Shown here: positions 33,375-41,977 of the stretch, in pieces
Layout of the letters: each line of letters begins with the position of its first letter
Position numbering within the stretch: the first letter of the stretch is position 1
Assembly: GCA_019115485.1 (NCBI GenBank)
Contig: DXDM01000026.1
Location: 1 to 42,843 of the forward strand
DNA: 42,843 bases
Direction: 5' to 3'
From: Candidatus Barnesiella excrementavium
GTDB lineage: Bacteria; Bacteroidota; Bacteroidia; Bacteroidales; Barnesiellaceae
Made by a program: the position numbers and the translations under genes
The notes under the pieces: generated by a model
The model's input: the letters and a program-made list of their open reading frames with translations, nothing else
What the model was told of the DNA's origin: nothing
Database searches by the model: none

Positions 33375-33415
33375 AAGATTTTTGTAATTATTCCTGTTCG
33401 TAATGAAATAATTAT

Positions 33416-33457
33416 TACTTTTGTGCCTTGGAAAAAACGGCGCGACGGGCGTCGTGC
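33416..33457 (+). promoter_or_regulatory. thrS operon -7 box and leader hairpin
   Basis: TACTTTTG at 33416-33423 matches TAnnTTTG. The leader then holds a 7-bp hairpin at 33440-33457 (GCGCGAC, loop GGGC, GTCGTGC, one G-U). No T-run follows, so it is not a terminator. It might be a site for feedback by ThrRS, as in E. coli, but that is only a suggestion. Confidence 0.45.
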
Positions 33458-33502
33458 TTCAATGTGTACAAGTCAAACTGAAAGATATAAAGGATAGAAA
33501 CA

Positions 33503-35443
33503 ATGATTAAGATTACATTTCCCGATAATTCGGTAAAGGAATTTGAGTCTGGCATTACCCCTTTGCAAATCGCCGAGAGCATCAGCCCCCGGTTGGCACA
33601 GGAAGTCCTTGCCGCAACCGTTAATGGTCAAGAGTGGGATCTCACCCGCCCCGTGAATGAAGATGCGGCTATCAAACTGTTCAAATGGGACGACCCCGAA
33701 GGCAAACACGCCTTTTGGCACTCTTCGGCACACTTGTTGGCCGAGGCCTTGCAGGAGCTCTATCCCGGTATCAAATTCGGTATCGGTCCGGCCGTTGAAA
33801 ACGGATTCTACTACGATGTAGACCCGGGCGAGGCCACCATTACCGCTGCCGATTTCCCCACCATCGAGGCCAAGATGCTCGAACTGGCCGGTCACAAAGA
33901 CCCCATCGTGCGGAAAGAGATTTCGAAAGCCGACGCCCTCGACATGTTTGGCAAGCGGGGTGAAGAGTATAAGGTCGAGCTTATCAGCGAACTGGAAGAC
34001 GGAACCATCACTACCTATACACAAGGCGCATTTACCGACTTGTGCCGCGGCCCGCACTTGCCCAACACCGGGCTCATCAAGGCCGTGAAGATTACTTCGC
34101 TGGCCGGTGCCTACTGGCGTGGCGACGAAAAGCGCAAACAGCTGGTACGTGTCTACGGTATCTCCTTCCCCAAGAAGAAGATGCTCGACGAATACCTTGT
34201 ATTGCTCGAAGAGGCCAAGAAACGCGACCACCGCAAGATTGGCAAGGAGATGGAACTCTTTGCCTTCTCGCCCAACGTAGGTCCCGGTCTGCCGTTGTGG
34301 TTGCCCCGCGGTACCCAGTTGCGCGACCGCCTCGAAGCCATGCTGCGCAAAGTGCAGAAACGCTTCGGCTACTTGCAGGTAATCACCCCTCATATCGGTA
34401 ACAAGATGCTCTATGTGACATCGGGTCACTATGCCAAATACGGTAAGGATTCGTTCCAGCCGATTCACACCCCCGAGGAGGGCGAAGAGTATCTGCTCAA
34501 ACCGATGAACTGCCCGCACCACTGCGAAATCTATAAAGTGTCGCCCCGTTCGTACAAAGACCTGCCTCTGCGCTTTGCCGAGTTCGGTACGGTATACCGT
34601 TACGAGCAGAGTGGTGAGTTGCACGGTTTGACCCGTGTACGTTGCTTTACGCAGGACGATGCACACATCTTCTGCCGTCCCGACCAGTTGAAAGAGGAGT
34701 TCCTCAAAGTGATGGATATTATTTTCATCATCTTCAAGGCTCTGAAATTCGATAATTTCGAGGCTCAAATCTCACTTCGTGACCCCGTTCACCGCGAGAA
34801 ATACATCGGTAGCGACGAAAACTGGGAGAAGGCCGAACGCGCCATCGTCGAAGCCTGCGAAGAGAAAGGTTTGAAAGCTCGTGTCGAATATGGCGAAGCC
34901 GCCTTCTACGGACCCAAACTCGACTTCATGGTCAAAGATGCCCTGGGCCGTCGCTGGCAGTTGGGTACGATTCAGGTAGACTACAACCTGCCCGAGCGCT
35001 TCGAACTCGAATACACGGGTAGCGACAACCAGAAACACCGTCCTGTCATGATTCACCGCGCACCGTTCGGTTCGATGGAACGTTTCGTGGCTGTGCTCAT
35101 CGAGCACACCGGCGGCAAGTTCCCCTTGTGGCTTACCCCCGACCAGGTGGCTATCCTGCCCATTAGCGCCAAGTTCAATGACTATGCACAACAGGTAGCC
35201 AGCCAGTTGGCCGAGAAAGATATTCGTGCCATCGTCGACGACCGCAACGAAAAGATAGGCCGCAAGATTCGCGACAACGAGATGAAGCGGATTCCTTATT
35301 TGCTGATTGTCGGTGAAAAAGAGGCCGAAAATGGTGAAGTTTCTGTAAGAAAACAGGGCGAAGGTGATAAAGGTTCGATGAAAATTGCTACCTTTGCCGC
35401 AAATTTAAATGCAGAAGTAGAAGAATTACTCAAAGAATGGTAA
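33503..35443 (+). CDS. thrS: Threonyl-tRNA synthetase
   Basis: Class II synthetase of 646 residues that charges tRNA-Thr. An N-terminal TGS domain (1-62, [20 protein letters not shown]) comes first. The editing domain follows, with [20 protein letters not shown] near residue 72 and later the [10 protein letters not shown] zinc/editing motif. The catalytic core has motif 2 [20 protein letters not shown] and motif 3 [20 protein letters not shown], and zinc ligands in [12 protein letters not shown]. The C-terminal anticodon-binding domain contains [14 protein letters not shown]. It heads the thrS-infC-rpmI-rplT cluster. The start ATG lies 80 bases after the -7 box. Confidence 0.98.
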   Translation: MIKITFPDNSVKEFESGITPLQIAESISPRLAQEVLAATVNGQEWDLTRPVNEDAAIKLFKWDDPEGKHAFWHSSAHLLAEALQELYPGIKFGIGPAVENGFYYDVDPGEATITAADFPTIEAKMLELAGHKDPIVRKEISKADALDMFGKRGEEYKVELISELEDGTITTYTQGAFTDLCRGPHLPNTGLIKAVKITSLAGAYWRGDEKRKQLVRVYGISFPKKKMLDEYLVLLEEAKKRDHRKIGKEMELFAFSPNVGPGLPLWLPRGTQLRDRLEAMLRKVQKRFGYLQVITPHIGNKMLYVTSGHYAKYGKDSFQPIHTPEEGEEYLLKPMNCPHHCEIYKVSPRSYKDLPLRFAEFGTVYRYEQSGELHGLTRVRCFTQDDAHIFCRPDQLKEEFLKVMDIIFIIFKALKFDNFEAQISLRDPVHREKYIGSDENWEKAERAIVEACEEKGLKARVEYGEAAFYGPKLDFMVKDALGRRWQLGTIQVDYNLPERFELEYTGSDNQKHRPVMIHRAPFGSMERFVAVLIEHTGGKFPLWLTPDQVAILPISAKFNDYAQQVASQLAEKDIRAIVDDRNEKIGRKIRDNEMKRIPYLLIVGEKEAENGEVSVRKQGEGDKGSMKIATFAANLNAEVEELLKEW

Positions 35444-35448
35444 TCTGA

Positions 35449-36030
35449 ATGGAGAAAAAACCGCAACCACAACCGCAGCCGAATAGGCCTAACAGGCCTA
35501 TGCCTGCAAAAAAGAATGACATCAAAGATCAATATCGTGTCAACGAACGTATCCGCTCCAAAGAGGTGCGTTTGGTCGGCGATAATGTAGAGCAGGGTGT
35601 ATATACCATACAGGAAGCGATGCACATGGCCGACGAGCAAGGTCTCGATTTGATCGAGATTTCACCCAATGCAGTGCCGCCGGTATGCAAGATTCTGGAT
35701 TATCAGAAATTCCTCTATCAGCAAAAGAAACGGCAGAAGGAGCAGAAGGCCAAGTCGACCAAGATTGTGGTCAAGGAGATTCGTTTCGGACCGCAAACCG
35801 ACGATCACGACTACAACTTCAAGCTGAAGCACGCCATCGGCTTCCTCAACGAAGGGGCCAAGGTGAAAGCCTACGTCTTCTTCAAAGGACGTTCGATTTT
35901 GTTCAAGGAGCAGGGCGAGGTGCTGTTGTTGCGATTCGCCAACGACCTGGAAGATTACGGTAAGGTCGAGATGATGCCTGTGCTTGAAGGTAAGCGCATG
36001 ATTATCATGATCAGCCCCAAGAAAAAATAA
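35449..36030 (+). CDS. infC: Translation initiation factor IF-3
   Basis: A 193-residue IF-3 that binds the 30S subunit and checks start codon and initiator tRNA. The N-domain has [20 protein letters not shown] and the linker is lysine-rich ([19 protein letters not shown]). The C-domain begins [21 protein letters not shown] Pro/Gln/Asn-rich extension of about 25 residues (starts [14 protein letters not shown]) precedes the N-domain, and the C-terminus is the basic SPKKK. Its start is an ordinary ATG, 5 bases after the thrS stop, not the rare codon used in E. coli, so discrimination-based autocontrol through the start codon is not indicated. Confidence 0.97.
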   Translation: MEKKPQPQPQPNRPNRPMPAKKNDIKDQYRVNERIRSKEVRLVGDNVEQGVYTIQEAMHMADEQGLDLIEISPNAVPPVCKILDYQKFLYQQKKRQKEQKAKSTKIVVKEIRFGPQTDDHDYNFKLKHAIGFLNEGAKVKAYVFFKGRSILFKEQGEVLLLRFANDLEDYGKVEMMPVLEGKRMIIMISPKKK

Positions 36031-36081
36031 GAAGAGATAGCACAAACTATTCATTCAATTATAAAATTAAAATTTAGTAAA

Positions 36082-36279
36082 ATGCCAAAGATTAAAACTA
36101 ATTCCGGTGCCAAAAAGAGGTTCGCCCTTACCGGAACAGGAAAAATCAAGAGAAAACATGCTTACAAAAGCCACATTCTGACGAAGAAGACCAAGAAGCA
36201 GAAAAGAAATCTCACCCACATGACCACGTTGAAAACGGTCGATGTGAACAATGTGAAAGCATTGCTGGGTCTGAAATAA
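36082..36279 (+). CDS. rpmI: 50S ribosomal protein L35
   Basis: A 65-residue, highly basic protein of the large subunit. It starts [20 protein letters not shown] and includes the family element [20 protein letters not shown]. Length and motifs match L35. It lies between infC and rplT, as in most bacteria, with a 51-base gap after infC. Confidence 0.98.
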   Translation: MPKIKTNSGAKKRFALTGTGKIKRKHAYKSHILTKKTKKQKRNLTHMTTLKTVDVNNVKALLGLK

Positions 36280-36342
36280 GACCTGTCGGGGTTTTCGAGT
36301 TTTCTCACAAAAACAAAAGAGTAGTTTCAAAATTTATTAACC

Positions 36343-36389
36343 GAATGTTTTTAGCTTGAAGTTTACCTTGAACGGTAGCGCTAACATTC
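36343..36389 (+). promoter_or_regulatory. Candidate L20 autoregulatory leader before rplT
   Basis: In the 125-base rpmI-rplT spacer, GAATGTT (36343-36349) pairs with AACATTC (36383-36389), AGC (36353-36355) with GCT (36380-36382), and TACC (36364-36367) with GGTA (36374-36377). They form a nested, bulged stem 15 bases before the rplT ATG. Ribosomal protein L20 represses its own operon in other bacteria by binding such leaders, so a similar role is plausible here. Confidence 0.5.
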
Positions 36390-36404
36390 AAAACAAGAAA
36401 AACT

Positions 36405-36749
36405 ATGCCAAGATCAGTAAATCACGTTGCTTCAAGAGCAAAAAGAAAAAAAATTCTTAAACTTACCCGCGGTTATTATGGTTCGCGCAAAAACGTATGG
36501 ACCGTTGCCAAGAACACTTGGGAAAAAGGTTTGACCTATGCCTACCGTGACCGCAAAAACAATAAGCGCAATTTCCGTGCATTGTGGATTCAACGTATCA
36601 ATGCAGCCGCTCGCCTCGAAGGCATGTCCTACTCGAAACTGATGGGCGCCCTTCACAAAGCCGGCATCGAAATCAACCGCAAAGTTCTGGCCGACCTGGC
36701 TATGAACAACCCCGAAGCTTTCAAGGCCATTGTCGAGAAAGTAAAATAA
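36405..36749 (+). CDS. rplT: 50S ribosomal protein L20
   Basis: A 114-residue large-subunit assembly protein that binds 23S rRNA early. It starts [20 protein letters not shown], with the long basic N-terminal helix ([20 protein letters not shown]). The globular C-domain has [20 protein letters not shown] and ends in AIVEKVK. It is the last gene of the cluster, 125 bases after rpmI behind a candidate structured leader, and a terminator follows within 70 bases. Confidence 0.98.
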   Translation: MPRSVNHVASRAKRKKILKLTRGYYGSRKNVWTVAKNTWEKGLTYAYRDRKNNKRNFRALWIQRINAAARLEGMSYSKLMGALHKAGIEINRKVLADLAMNNPEAFKAIVEKVK

Positions 36750-36779
36750 GAGAGAGACTTAATCTTCTTTTATGATAGG

Positions 36780-36817
36780 AATTAGGGATTCCCGTGTGGG
36801 AACCCCTAATTTTTTTG
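36780..36817 (+). terminator. Terminator of the thrS-rplT unit
   Basis: ATTAGGGATTCCC pairs with GGGAACCCCTAAT (one mismatch) across the loop GTGT, followed by a run of T. Confidence 0.9.
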
Positions 36818-36826
36818 CCGAAATAT

Positions 36827-36857
36827 TTTGTTTTCTCCGCAGAATTGTATAGCTTTG
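36827..36857 (+). promoter_or_regulatory. Promoter of the intergenic RNA
   Basis: TTTG at 36827-36830, exactly 19 bases, then TAGCTTTG at 36850-36857. It lies 10 bases after the rplT terminator and no protein gene follows it for 290 bases. Confidence 0.85.
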
Positions 36858-36863
36858 TATCAA

Positions 36864-37102
36864 AGAGCAAGAGAAAGCCCGGTCGTATCAGAGTAGATTG
36901 GGAAACTCATCAAAAAATTATGAAATGCCGAGACACGCTTTCCGTTCCAATGGCGGGCCACAACCTTTCGAGGTATGCTTTGCACGGTGGATTACAAAGG
37001 GGCGGAGGCCCTCAAATCCTGTCTTTCGGAGTTTCATCGCATCCTTTGATACGACCCCTTATATAGCCCGGTTCTTGGAGAAGATACCGGGCTTTCCTTT
37101 TT
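36864..37102 (+). ncRNA. Structured non-coding RNA of about 240 nt, possibly 6S-like
   Basis: A consensus promoter and an intrinsic terminator bound a region with strong long-range pairing and no convincing reading frame. GGTCGTATCAGAG (36881-36893) pairs with CTTTGATACGACC (37044-37056), 13 bp with one G-U. Inside it, ATGAAAT and CCGAGA (36920-36933) pair with TTTCGG and GTTTCAT (37024-37037) around one mismatch. The 5' strand between the two helices (36894-36919) is a large unpaired bubble opposite 6-7 bases. The apex has GGGCC/GGCCC, CCAC/GTGG and two small hairpins, one ACCT-TTCG-AGGT. A rod with a central bubble recalls 6S RNA, but the branched apex is unusual. The Bacteroidales-1 RNA family is another candidate. 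Confidence 0.65.
37065..37102 (+). terminator. Terminator of the intergenic RNA
   Basis: AGCCCGGT (37065-37072) pairs with ACCGGGCT (37086-37093), followed by TTCCTTTTT. The same AGCCCGGT occurs near the RNA 5' end (36876-36883), so that segment could compete for the right arm. Confidence 0.88.
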
Positions 37103-37147
37103 AAAGCATGCGTTTTATTATTTTAGAATAGTTGAAAAAAAGGGATT

Positions 37148-38443
37148 ATGAAACATGTGTTTTTGTGCTTCGTGCTGTTGTTTCTCGGCAGCACGACAGC
37201 TGTGTGGGGCGAGACGCTGAGCGAATTGCAGCAGCGCGCCGAAAGTGGGGACTCCGATGCTCAGTATGATTTGGCCATGCGATACTGGGAAGGTAAAGAA
37301 GGGGCACCGAAAGATGACAGCAAGGCTTTTTATTGGGCCAAGAAAGCGGCCGAGCAAGGCAATGCCTATGCCCAGTCGTGGGTAGGCTACTTCTATGAAA
37401 ATGCTTACGGCACCGCACGAGATTTCGGCGAGGCGGCGTACTGGTATCGTCGCAGCGCCGACCAGGGCAACCGCTTCTCGCAGAACAACCTGGGCGAGTG
37501 CTACTACTACGGACGGGGTGTCGAGCGGAGTTACGAAAAGGCGGTTTTGTGGTACAAGAAGGCTGCCGACCAGGAGTTCCCTTCGGCCTGCTACAACCTG
37601 GGCTGGTGTTACGAAAATGGGGAGGGGGTTGCCTCCAACCGGTCGCTGGCCATCAGTTACTATCGCAAGGCGGCTGCGAGCGGCAATGAGGATGCCCGCC
37701 AGCGGCTGTCCAAGCTGGGCCTGTCGGCCGACGGCAGTTCCACAACGTCGGCCTCGACGGCATCCACTTCTTCGTCATCGTCGGGCTCGCATGTCGACCC
37801 CTCGACGTTGGCCAATGCCCAGTCGGGAATCGATGTGTCGCAATATGTGCTGGGGCAGCAGTATTTTGACGATGGGAACTACGAGCAAGCCGTGTACTGG
37901 TGGCGTCAAGCCGCAAAACAGGGATATGGCAAAGCCTCGCTGAAATTGGGCGATTGCTATCATGATGGGGTAGGCGTCGACCGCAACGTCACGACGGCGG
38001 CTCATTGGTATACCGAGGCGGCTGAACAGGGAGAGCGAGAGGCCTGCTTCAAACTGGGAACCTGTTACGAGACAGGGGTGGGAGTAATCAAGGATTACCA
38101 GATAGCCGTCAAGTATTACGACAAAGGCGGTTATCTCACGGCTTCGGCGCTCTGCTCCCGCAAGTGGTTGCAACAATATCGCTCGGGCTTTGACTATGCC
38201 GCCGCCACCGCTGGCGAGCTGCGATCGCGGGCCAACAATGGCGACGCGCTGGCGCAGTGTCATTTGGGGTTGCTTCTCTATGCCGACGAGAAAACCACCG
38301 AAGCCAAAGAGTGGTTCAAGAAATGTGCCGCCAATACCCGGGCAAACAATTTGTCCAAGACGATTGCCAAAAAATATGTAGACCAGATCGAGGAAGCCGA
38401 TGAGGAGGCTGCAGAGATGTTCGAGCTCTTCTTCGGATTTTGA
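37148..38443 (+). CDS. Exported Sel1-repeat protein
   Basis: A 431-residue protein with signal peptide MKHVFLCFVLLFLGSTTAVW and a likely cut near G-E. Sel1-like repeats cover about 25-190 (A-x-x-G-x-x-x-A-q-x-x-L-G pattern, for example GDSDAQYDLAMRYWEGKEGA and QGNRFSQNNLGECYYYGRGV) and 235-400. They are split by a Ser/Thr-rich linker of about 25 residues near 198-222. It ends in an acidic helix, EEADEEAAEMFELFFGF. Sel1 arrays, like TPRs, are protein-binding scaffolds, here probably in the periplasm. No promoter was found in the 45 bases between the RNA terminator and the ATG. Partner and role are unknown. Confidence 0.87.
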   Translation: MKHVFLCFVLLFLGSTTAVWGETLSELQQRAESGDSDAQYDLAMRYWEGKEGAPKDDSKAFYWAKKAAEQGNAYAQSWVGYFYENAYGTARDFGEAAYWYRRSADQGNRFSQNNLGECYYYGRGVERSYEKAVLWYKKAADQEFPSACYNLGWCYENGEGVASNRSLAISYYRKAAASGNEDARQRLSKLGLSADGSSTTSASTASTSSSSSGSHVDPSTLANAQSGIDVSQYVLGQQYFDDGNYEQAVYWWRQAAKQGYGKASLKLGDCYHDGVGVDRNVTTAAHWYTEAAEQGEREACFKLGTCYETGVGVIKDYQIAVKYYDKGGYLTASALCSRKWLQQYRSGFDYAAATAGELRSRANNGDALAQCHLGLLLYADEKTTEAKEWFKKCAANTRANNLSKTIAKKYVDQIEEADEEAAEMFELFFGF

Positions 38444-38512
38444 CCGGGCGGGCACTTGCAGCCTGGCCAAATATCCATAGCGATTTGGCTGTAATTTTTG
38501 GGAATAAAATTG

Positions 38513-38520
38513 TACCTTTG
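38513..38520 (+). promoter_or_regulatory. -7 box before the DUF1599 gene
   Basis: TACCTTTG matches TAnnTTTG. TTTG sequences upstream are 12 and 25 bases away, neither ideal. It gives a leader of about 90 bases. Confidence 0.5.
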
Positions 38521-38615
38521 CAGCAGAAACCCGGGTCCGGGGTTGGGCGCGAAGGCCGTGTGTGCATGCCGCTGCCCGCAGGCCTGGTGGAAATCGTTGG
38601 AAAAATTGATTAGTC

Positions 38616-39167
38616 ATGGCAGATACTGTAGCACAATTTGAGCATGTAATATCCATTTGTCGGGACCTCTTCGCCAAGAAACTGAAGGACTACGGCGCAT
38701 CGTGGCGCATCTTGCGCCCGCAATCGCTTACCGACCAGATTTTTATCAAGGCCAAGCGGATAAGAAGCATCGAAATCAAGGGCGAGAGTAAAATCGACGA
38801 GGGGATACGCTCCGAGTTCATCGGTATCGTCAACTACGGTATCATCGGGCTCATTCAGCTGGCTCTCGGGTATGCCGACAGTGAGGATATCGGCAACGAC
38901 GAGGCGCTGGCCCTCTACGACAAGTACATGACCCAGACCAAGACCCTCATGTATGCCAAGAATCACGACTACGACGAGGCTTGGCGCAGCATGCGCATAA
39001 GCTCCTATACCGACCTGATTCTTACCAAGGTGTGCCGTACCAAGCAAATCGAAGACAACGAAGGCAAGACTCTCGTCTCGGAGGGCGTCGATGCCAACTA
39101 CATGGACATGATTAACTATTCGTTGTTTGGCCTCATCAAGATAGAGTATGGAGAGCAAGACGATTAA
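38616..39167 (+). CDS. DUF1599 domain protein
   Basis: A 183-residue soluble protein with two related halves of the DUF1599 type: DLFAKKLKDYGASWRILRPQ with SLTDQIFIKAKRIRSIE, and KNHDYDEAWRSMRISSYTDL with ILTKVCRTKQIED. Each half has the D-Y-x-x-x-W-R-x-(M/L)-R motif and then a second stretch E-x-I-x-x-(F/Y)-x-x-x-(I/M)-N-Y. The domain has been linked by others to nucleotide modification or metabolism (Nmad1), but the biochemical role of the Bacteroidetes protein is unknown. It overlaps the next gene by 20 bases, so they are translationally coupled, and it belongs to the unit leading into tpiA. Confidence 0.85.
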   Translation: MADTVAQFEHVISICRDLFAKKLKDYGASWRILRPQSLTDQIFIKAKRIRSIEIKGESKIDEGIRSEFIGIVNYGIIGLIQLALGYADSEDIGNDEALALYDKYMTQTKTLMYAKNHDYDEAWRSMRISSYTDLILTKVCRTKQIEDNEGKTLVSEGVDANYMDMINYSLFGLIKIEYGEQDD

Positions 39168-40584
39168 CGAGAAACGCAAGGCTCTTTTGATAAAGTGGCT
39201 GGTTTTTCTGTCCCGCCTGGTCGTAGGGGGGACATTCGTCTTTTCGGGGTTTGTCAAAGCTCTCGACCCCTATGGCACGGCCTATAAGTTTGAAGACTAT
39301 TTTTCCGCCTTCCATCTCGAATTCCTCTCGTCGTTTACCACACTCTTTGCCGTGGCACTCGCCGTGGTCGAATTTTTGCTGGGAGTACATCTGCTGTTCG
39401 GGTCGTATCGCAAGTCCACGCCTCGGCTTGTCTTTCTCTTCCTTTGCGTGATGACCCCCCTCACGCTCTATCTGGCCATAGCCAATCCCATATCCGATTG
39501 CGGCTGTTTCGGCGACGCCGTTCATCTGAGCAACTGGGCCACTTTTTTCAAGAATGTGGTGCTGTTGGGTCTCACGGTCTTCCTGCTCTATACCAATAAG
39601 CGGTTGCGGGGGCTGTACAACAAGGAGGTGCAGTGGCTCACAGGACTCTATTCGCTGGTTTTTGTCCTCTTCTTCTGTTACATAGGCATCAATTACCAGC
39701 CCTATCTCGATTTCCGGCCCTATAAAATCGGGGTGAATATACCCGAAGCTCTTACCGCCGGTGAACCCCAGCGCGAGTTTGTCTTCATCTACGAGAAGGA
39801 CGGTAAGCAACAAGAGTTTACCTTGGACAACCTGCCGCCGGAAGAGGAGGGGTGGAGCTTTGTCGATCGTTATGAGAAGGAGACGGAAGCGCCGCAGACC
39901 CAGGCCCCCGCTATCGACGAGTTTACCATCTATCGCGGGGCCGTCGATGTGACCGACGAGATTATCAACGACGAGAGTTATTGCATGCTGCTGCTCTCGC
40001 CCGACCTCTCAAAAGCCGACGACAGCGAGGTTGACCGGATAAACGAACTCTATGACTATTGTGTGGAGTGGGGATACAAGTTTGTCTGTGTGACCTCCTC
40101 TTCGCCGAAAGAGACCGAGGTTTGGCTCGAAAATACAGGAGGCGAGTATCCGCTCTGTTTTATGGACAAGACGACTATACGGACCATCGCGAGGGGTAAT
40201 CCCTGTGTATTGTTGTTGAAAGGGGGTACGATCCTGCGCAAGACGGCCCCTTCGCAACTGCCCGACGAGACGCAACTCACCCGGCCGCTCGACCAGCTCG
40301 ACTATGGACGCCCCCAGTTGTACCGGCCTCAGCGGCGCATAGGCTTTATCTTCGTGGCCTATCTCTTCCCCATGCTCGTGCTGCTGTTGACCGAGAAGAT
40401 GATAGCGATGATTATCGGGCGAGTCAAATTGTGGCGGCTCAACCGCATTCGCCGTCGCCGGGCCGAGCGTGATGCCCTTGCTGCTTTCGGAAAATTCCCG
40501 GTAACAGACGCGCCCCAGACTCCCGAGCCTTCGACCGACAACGGTAAATCTGCTCGGCCAAAAGGAAAAGAATACGAGAAATAA
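39148..40584 (+). CDS. BT_3928-type membrane protein (DoxX/MauE-like N-half)
   Basis: A 478-residue protein. The N-half (15-185) has four or five transmembrane helices of the DoxX/MauE type, with FLSRLVVGGTFVFSGFVKAL at the start and CGCFGD near residue 116, the redox-like motif common in MauE relatives. The middle part (about 190-395) is soluble and may be a divergent thioredoxin-like domain (YCVEWGYKFVCVTSSSPKET; PCVLLLKGGTILRKTAPSQL) without a CxxC pair. One more helix (IGFIFVAYLFPMLVLLLTEK) and a basic tail follow. It may handle redox equivalents at the membrane, but that is inferred from the family. The start overlaps the DUF1599 gene. The same gene order ahead of tpiA is familiar from Bacteroides. 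Confidence 0.85.
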   Translation: MESKTINEKRKALLIKWLVFLSRLVVGGTFVFSGFVKALDPYGTAYKFEDYFSAFHLEFLSSFTTLFAVALAVVEFLLGVHLLFGSYRKSTPRLVFLFLCVMTPLTLYLAIANPISDCGCFGDAVHLSNWATFFKNVVLLGLTVFLLYTNKRLRGLYNKEVQWLTGLYSLVFVLFFCYIGINYQPYLDFRPYKIGVNIPEALTAGEPQREFVFIYEKDGKQQEFTLDNLPPEEEGWSFVDRYEKETEAPQTQAPAIDEFTIYRGAVDVTDEIINDESYCMLLLSPDLSKADDSEVDRINELYDYCVEWGYKFVCVTSSSPKETEVWLENTGGEYPLCFMDKTTIRTIARGNPCVLLLKGGTILRKTAPSQLPDETQLTRPLDQLDYGRPQLYRPQRRIGFIFVAYLFPMLVLLLTEKMIAMIIGRVKLWRLNRIRRRRAERDALAAFGKFPVTDAPQTPEPSTDNGKSARPKGKEYEK

Positions 40585-40619
40585 TCAAATAATTTTTTAA
40601 CCCATAAAAAAGATTTGTT

Positions 40620-41375
40620 ATGAGAAAAAACATTGTTGCAGGAAACTGGAAAATGAACACTACCGTCCAAGAGGGCGTAGCTTTGGCCAAAGAAATTGAT
40701 GCCGCTTTGGCTGGTGTAACTACCAAATGCGATGTCATCATCGCTACACCGTTTACTCACCTGGTATCGGTTGTAAACGCCATCGATACCAAACGCATCG
40801 GGGTGGGTGCCGAGAACTGCGCCGACAAGACCGAAGGTGCCTTCACGGGTGAAGTTTCGGCCAAGATGGTTGCTTCGACGGGTGCTCAATATGTAATCCT
40901 GGGTCACTCGGAGCGTCGTGCCTACTATCACGAGACTCCCGAAATCTTGAAAGAGAAAGTTCTTCTGGCTCTTGCCAACGGTCTTACTCCTATCTTCTGC
41001 ATCGGCGAGGTTCTCGAAGAGCGCGAAGCCGGCAAACACTTCGAGGTGGTAAAGGCTCAGGTAGAAGAGTCGCTGTTCAACCTCTCGGCCGAAGATTTCG
41101 GTAAAATCATTCTGGCCTACGAACCCGTTTGGGCTATCGGTACCGGCAAGACCGCTACGGCCGACCAAGCCGAAGAGATTCACGCCTTTATCCGCAAGAC
41201 CATTGCCGACAAGTATGGCAAGGAAGTTGCCGAGAACACCTCGATTCTCTACGGCGGTAGCTGCAAACCCAGCAACGCTCCCGAGCTCTTTGCCAAACCC
41301 GATGTAGACGGTGGCCTTATCGGTGGTGCTGCCCTGAAAGCCGACTCGTTCATGGGCATTATTACTGCGTTCTGA
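40620..41375 (+). CDS. tpiA: Triose-phosphate isomerase
   Basis: Interconverts dihydroxyacetone phosphate and glyceraldehyde 3-phosphate in glycolysis and gluconeogenesis. The 251-residue TIM barrel has all catalytic residues: Lys11 in GNWKMN, His96 in ILGHSERR, and Glu168 in [14 protein letters not shown]. The phosphate-binding C-terminal motifs are [13 protein letters not shown] and [10 protein letters not shown]. It lies 35 bases after the DoxX-like gene, without a clear promoter of its own, and has a terminator-like hairpin downstream. Codon use is cleaner (highly expressed type) than in its neighbours. Confidence 0.99.
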   Translation: MRKNIVAGNWKMNTTVQEGVALAKEIDAALAGVTTKCDVIIATPFTHLVSVVNAIDTKRIGVGAENCADKTEGAFTGEVSAKMVASTGAQYVILGHSERRAYYHETPEILKEKVLLALANGLTPIFCIGEVLEEREAGKHFEVVKAQVEESLFNLSAEDFGKIILAYEPVWAIGTGKTATADQAEEIHAFIRKTIADKYGKEVAENTSILYGGSCKPSNAPELFAKPDVDGGLIGGAALKADSFMGIITAF

Positions 41376-41392
41376 TAAAATAGATTTTCACA

Positions 41393-41441
41393 GAGGCTGC
41401 AAAAGTGGGAATAAATTCTTATTTTTGCAGCCTCATTGTTT
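41393..41441 (+). terminator. Hairpin after tpiA, overlapping a -7 box
   Basis: GAGGCTGCAAAA (41393-41404) pairs perfectly with TTTTGCAGCCTC (41423-41434), with an inner AATAA/TTATT, followed by ATTGTTTTTG. The right arm contains TATTTTTG (41420-41427), which fits the -7 consensus for the next gene. Confidence 0.65.
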
Positions 41442-41458
41442 TTGAAAAGATGTAGATT

Positions 41459-41968
41459 ATGACGCGCAATTCTCTTCTTTTTATCGTAGCCCTGGCTCTG
41501 GCAGGGACGACAGTCGGTCGGGTACAGGCGCAGGTTGCCGTTTCCGATACGTCGATTGTCCAGTATCTCGAACGACCCGAGACGGGCGGCAAAGTGAAAG
41601 TGGTGCAGCCGGCCGAGTTGGCCAAACGGGTCAGTCGGGCCGAAGGCGTAATCAAATACGACGGCAACAAAGGTTATGCCCAGTCGTCGGGATTCCGCAT
41701 ACAGGTCTTCTCCGACAACAACTACCGCACGGCCAAGAACGACGCTCTCTATAAAGAGGGCCTTATCAAGCAGGCTTTTCCCGAGATGGAGACCTATGTC
41801 ACCTTCACCTCGCCATTCTGGCGTCTGAGGGTAGGCGATTTCCGCTCCTACGAAGAGGCCGGCAATGCCTTGCGGGAACTGAAAAGAGAGTTTCCCCAGA
41901 TGGCCCGGGAGATGCGGGTTGTGCGTGACAAGATACACATACAGATACATCAGGGATTTACCGAATAA
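41459..41968 (+). CDS. SPOR domain protein
   Basis: A 169-residue exported protein. The signal peptide is NSLLFIVALALAGTTVGRVQ, cut near A-Q. The C-terminal SPOR domain (about 75-165) begins GFRIQVFSDNNYRTAKNDA and contains FWRLRVGDFRSYEEAGNALR. SPOR domains bind denuded septal peptidoglycan, so a periplasmic role in or near division is likely, though single-domain members are poorly studied. Ten bases separate it from folE, so they are probably cotranscribed. Confidence 0.9.
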   Translation: MTRNSLLFIVALALAGTTVGRVQAQVAVSDTSIVQYLERPETGGKVKVVQPAELAKRVSRAEGVIKYDGNKGYAQSSGFRIQVFSDNNYRTAKNDALYKEGLIKQAFPEMETYVTFTSPFWRLRVGDFRSYEEAGNALRELKREFPQMAREMRVVRDKIHIQIHQGFTE

Positions 41969-41977
41969 TTTTGACGC

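Noticed and set aside
36794..37104. Two short plus-strand frames (90 and 68 codons) within the intergenic RNA
   Set aside because: They show no known motifs, ignore the strong pairing of the region, and one starts before the mapped promoter.
31290..38443. TPR and Sel1 genes as parts of one system
   Set aside because: They are separated by the thrS-rplT cluster and an RNA gene, each with its own signals; shared repeat type alone is not evidence of joint function.
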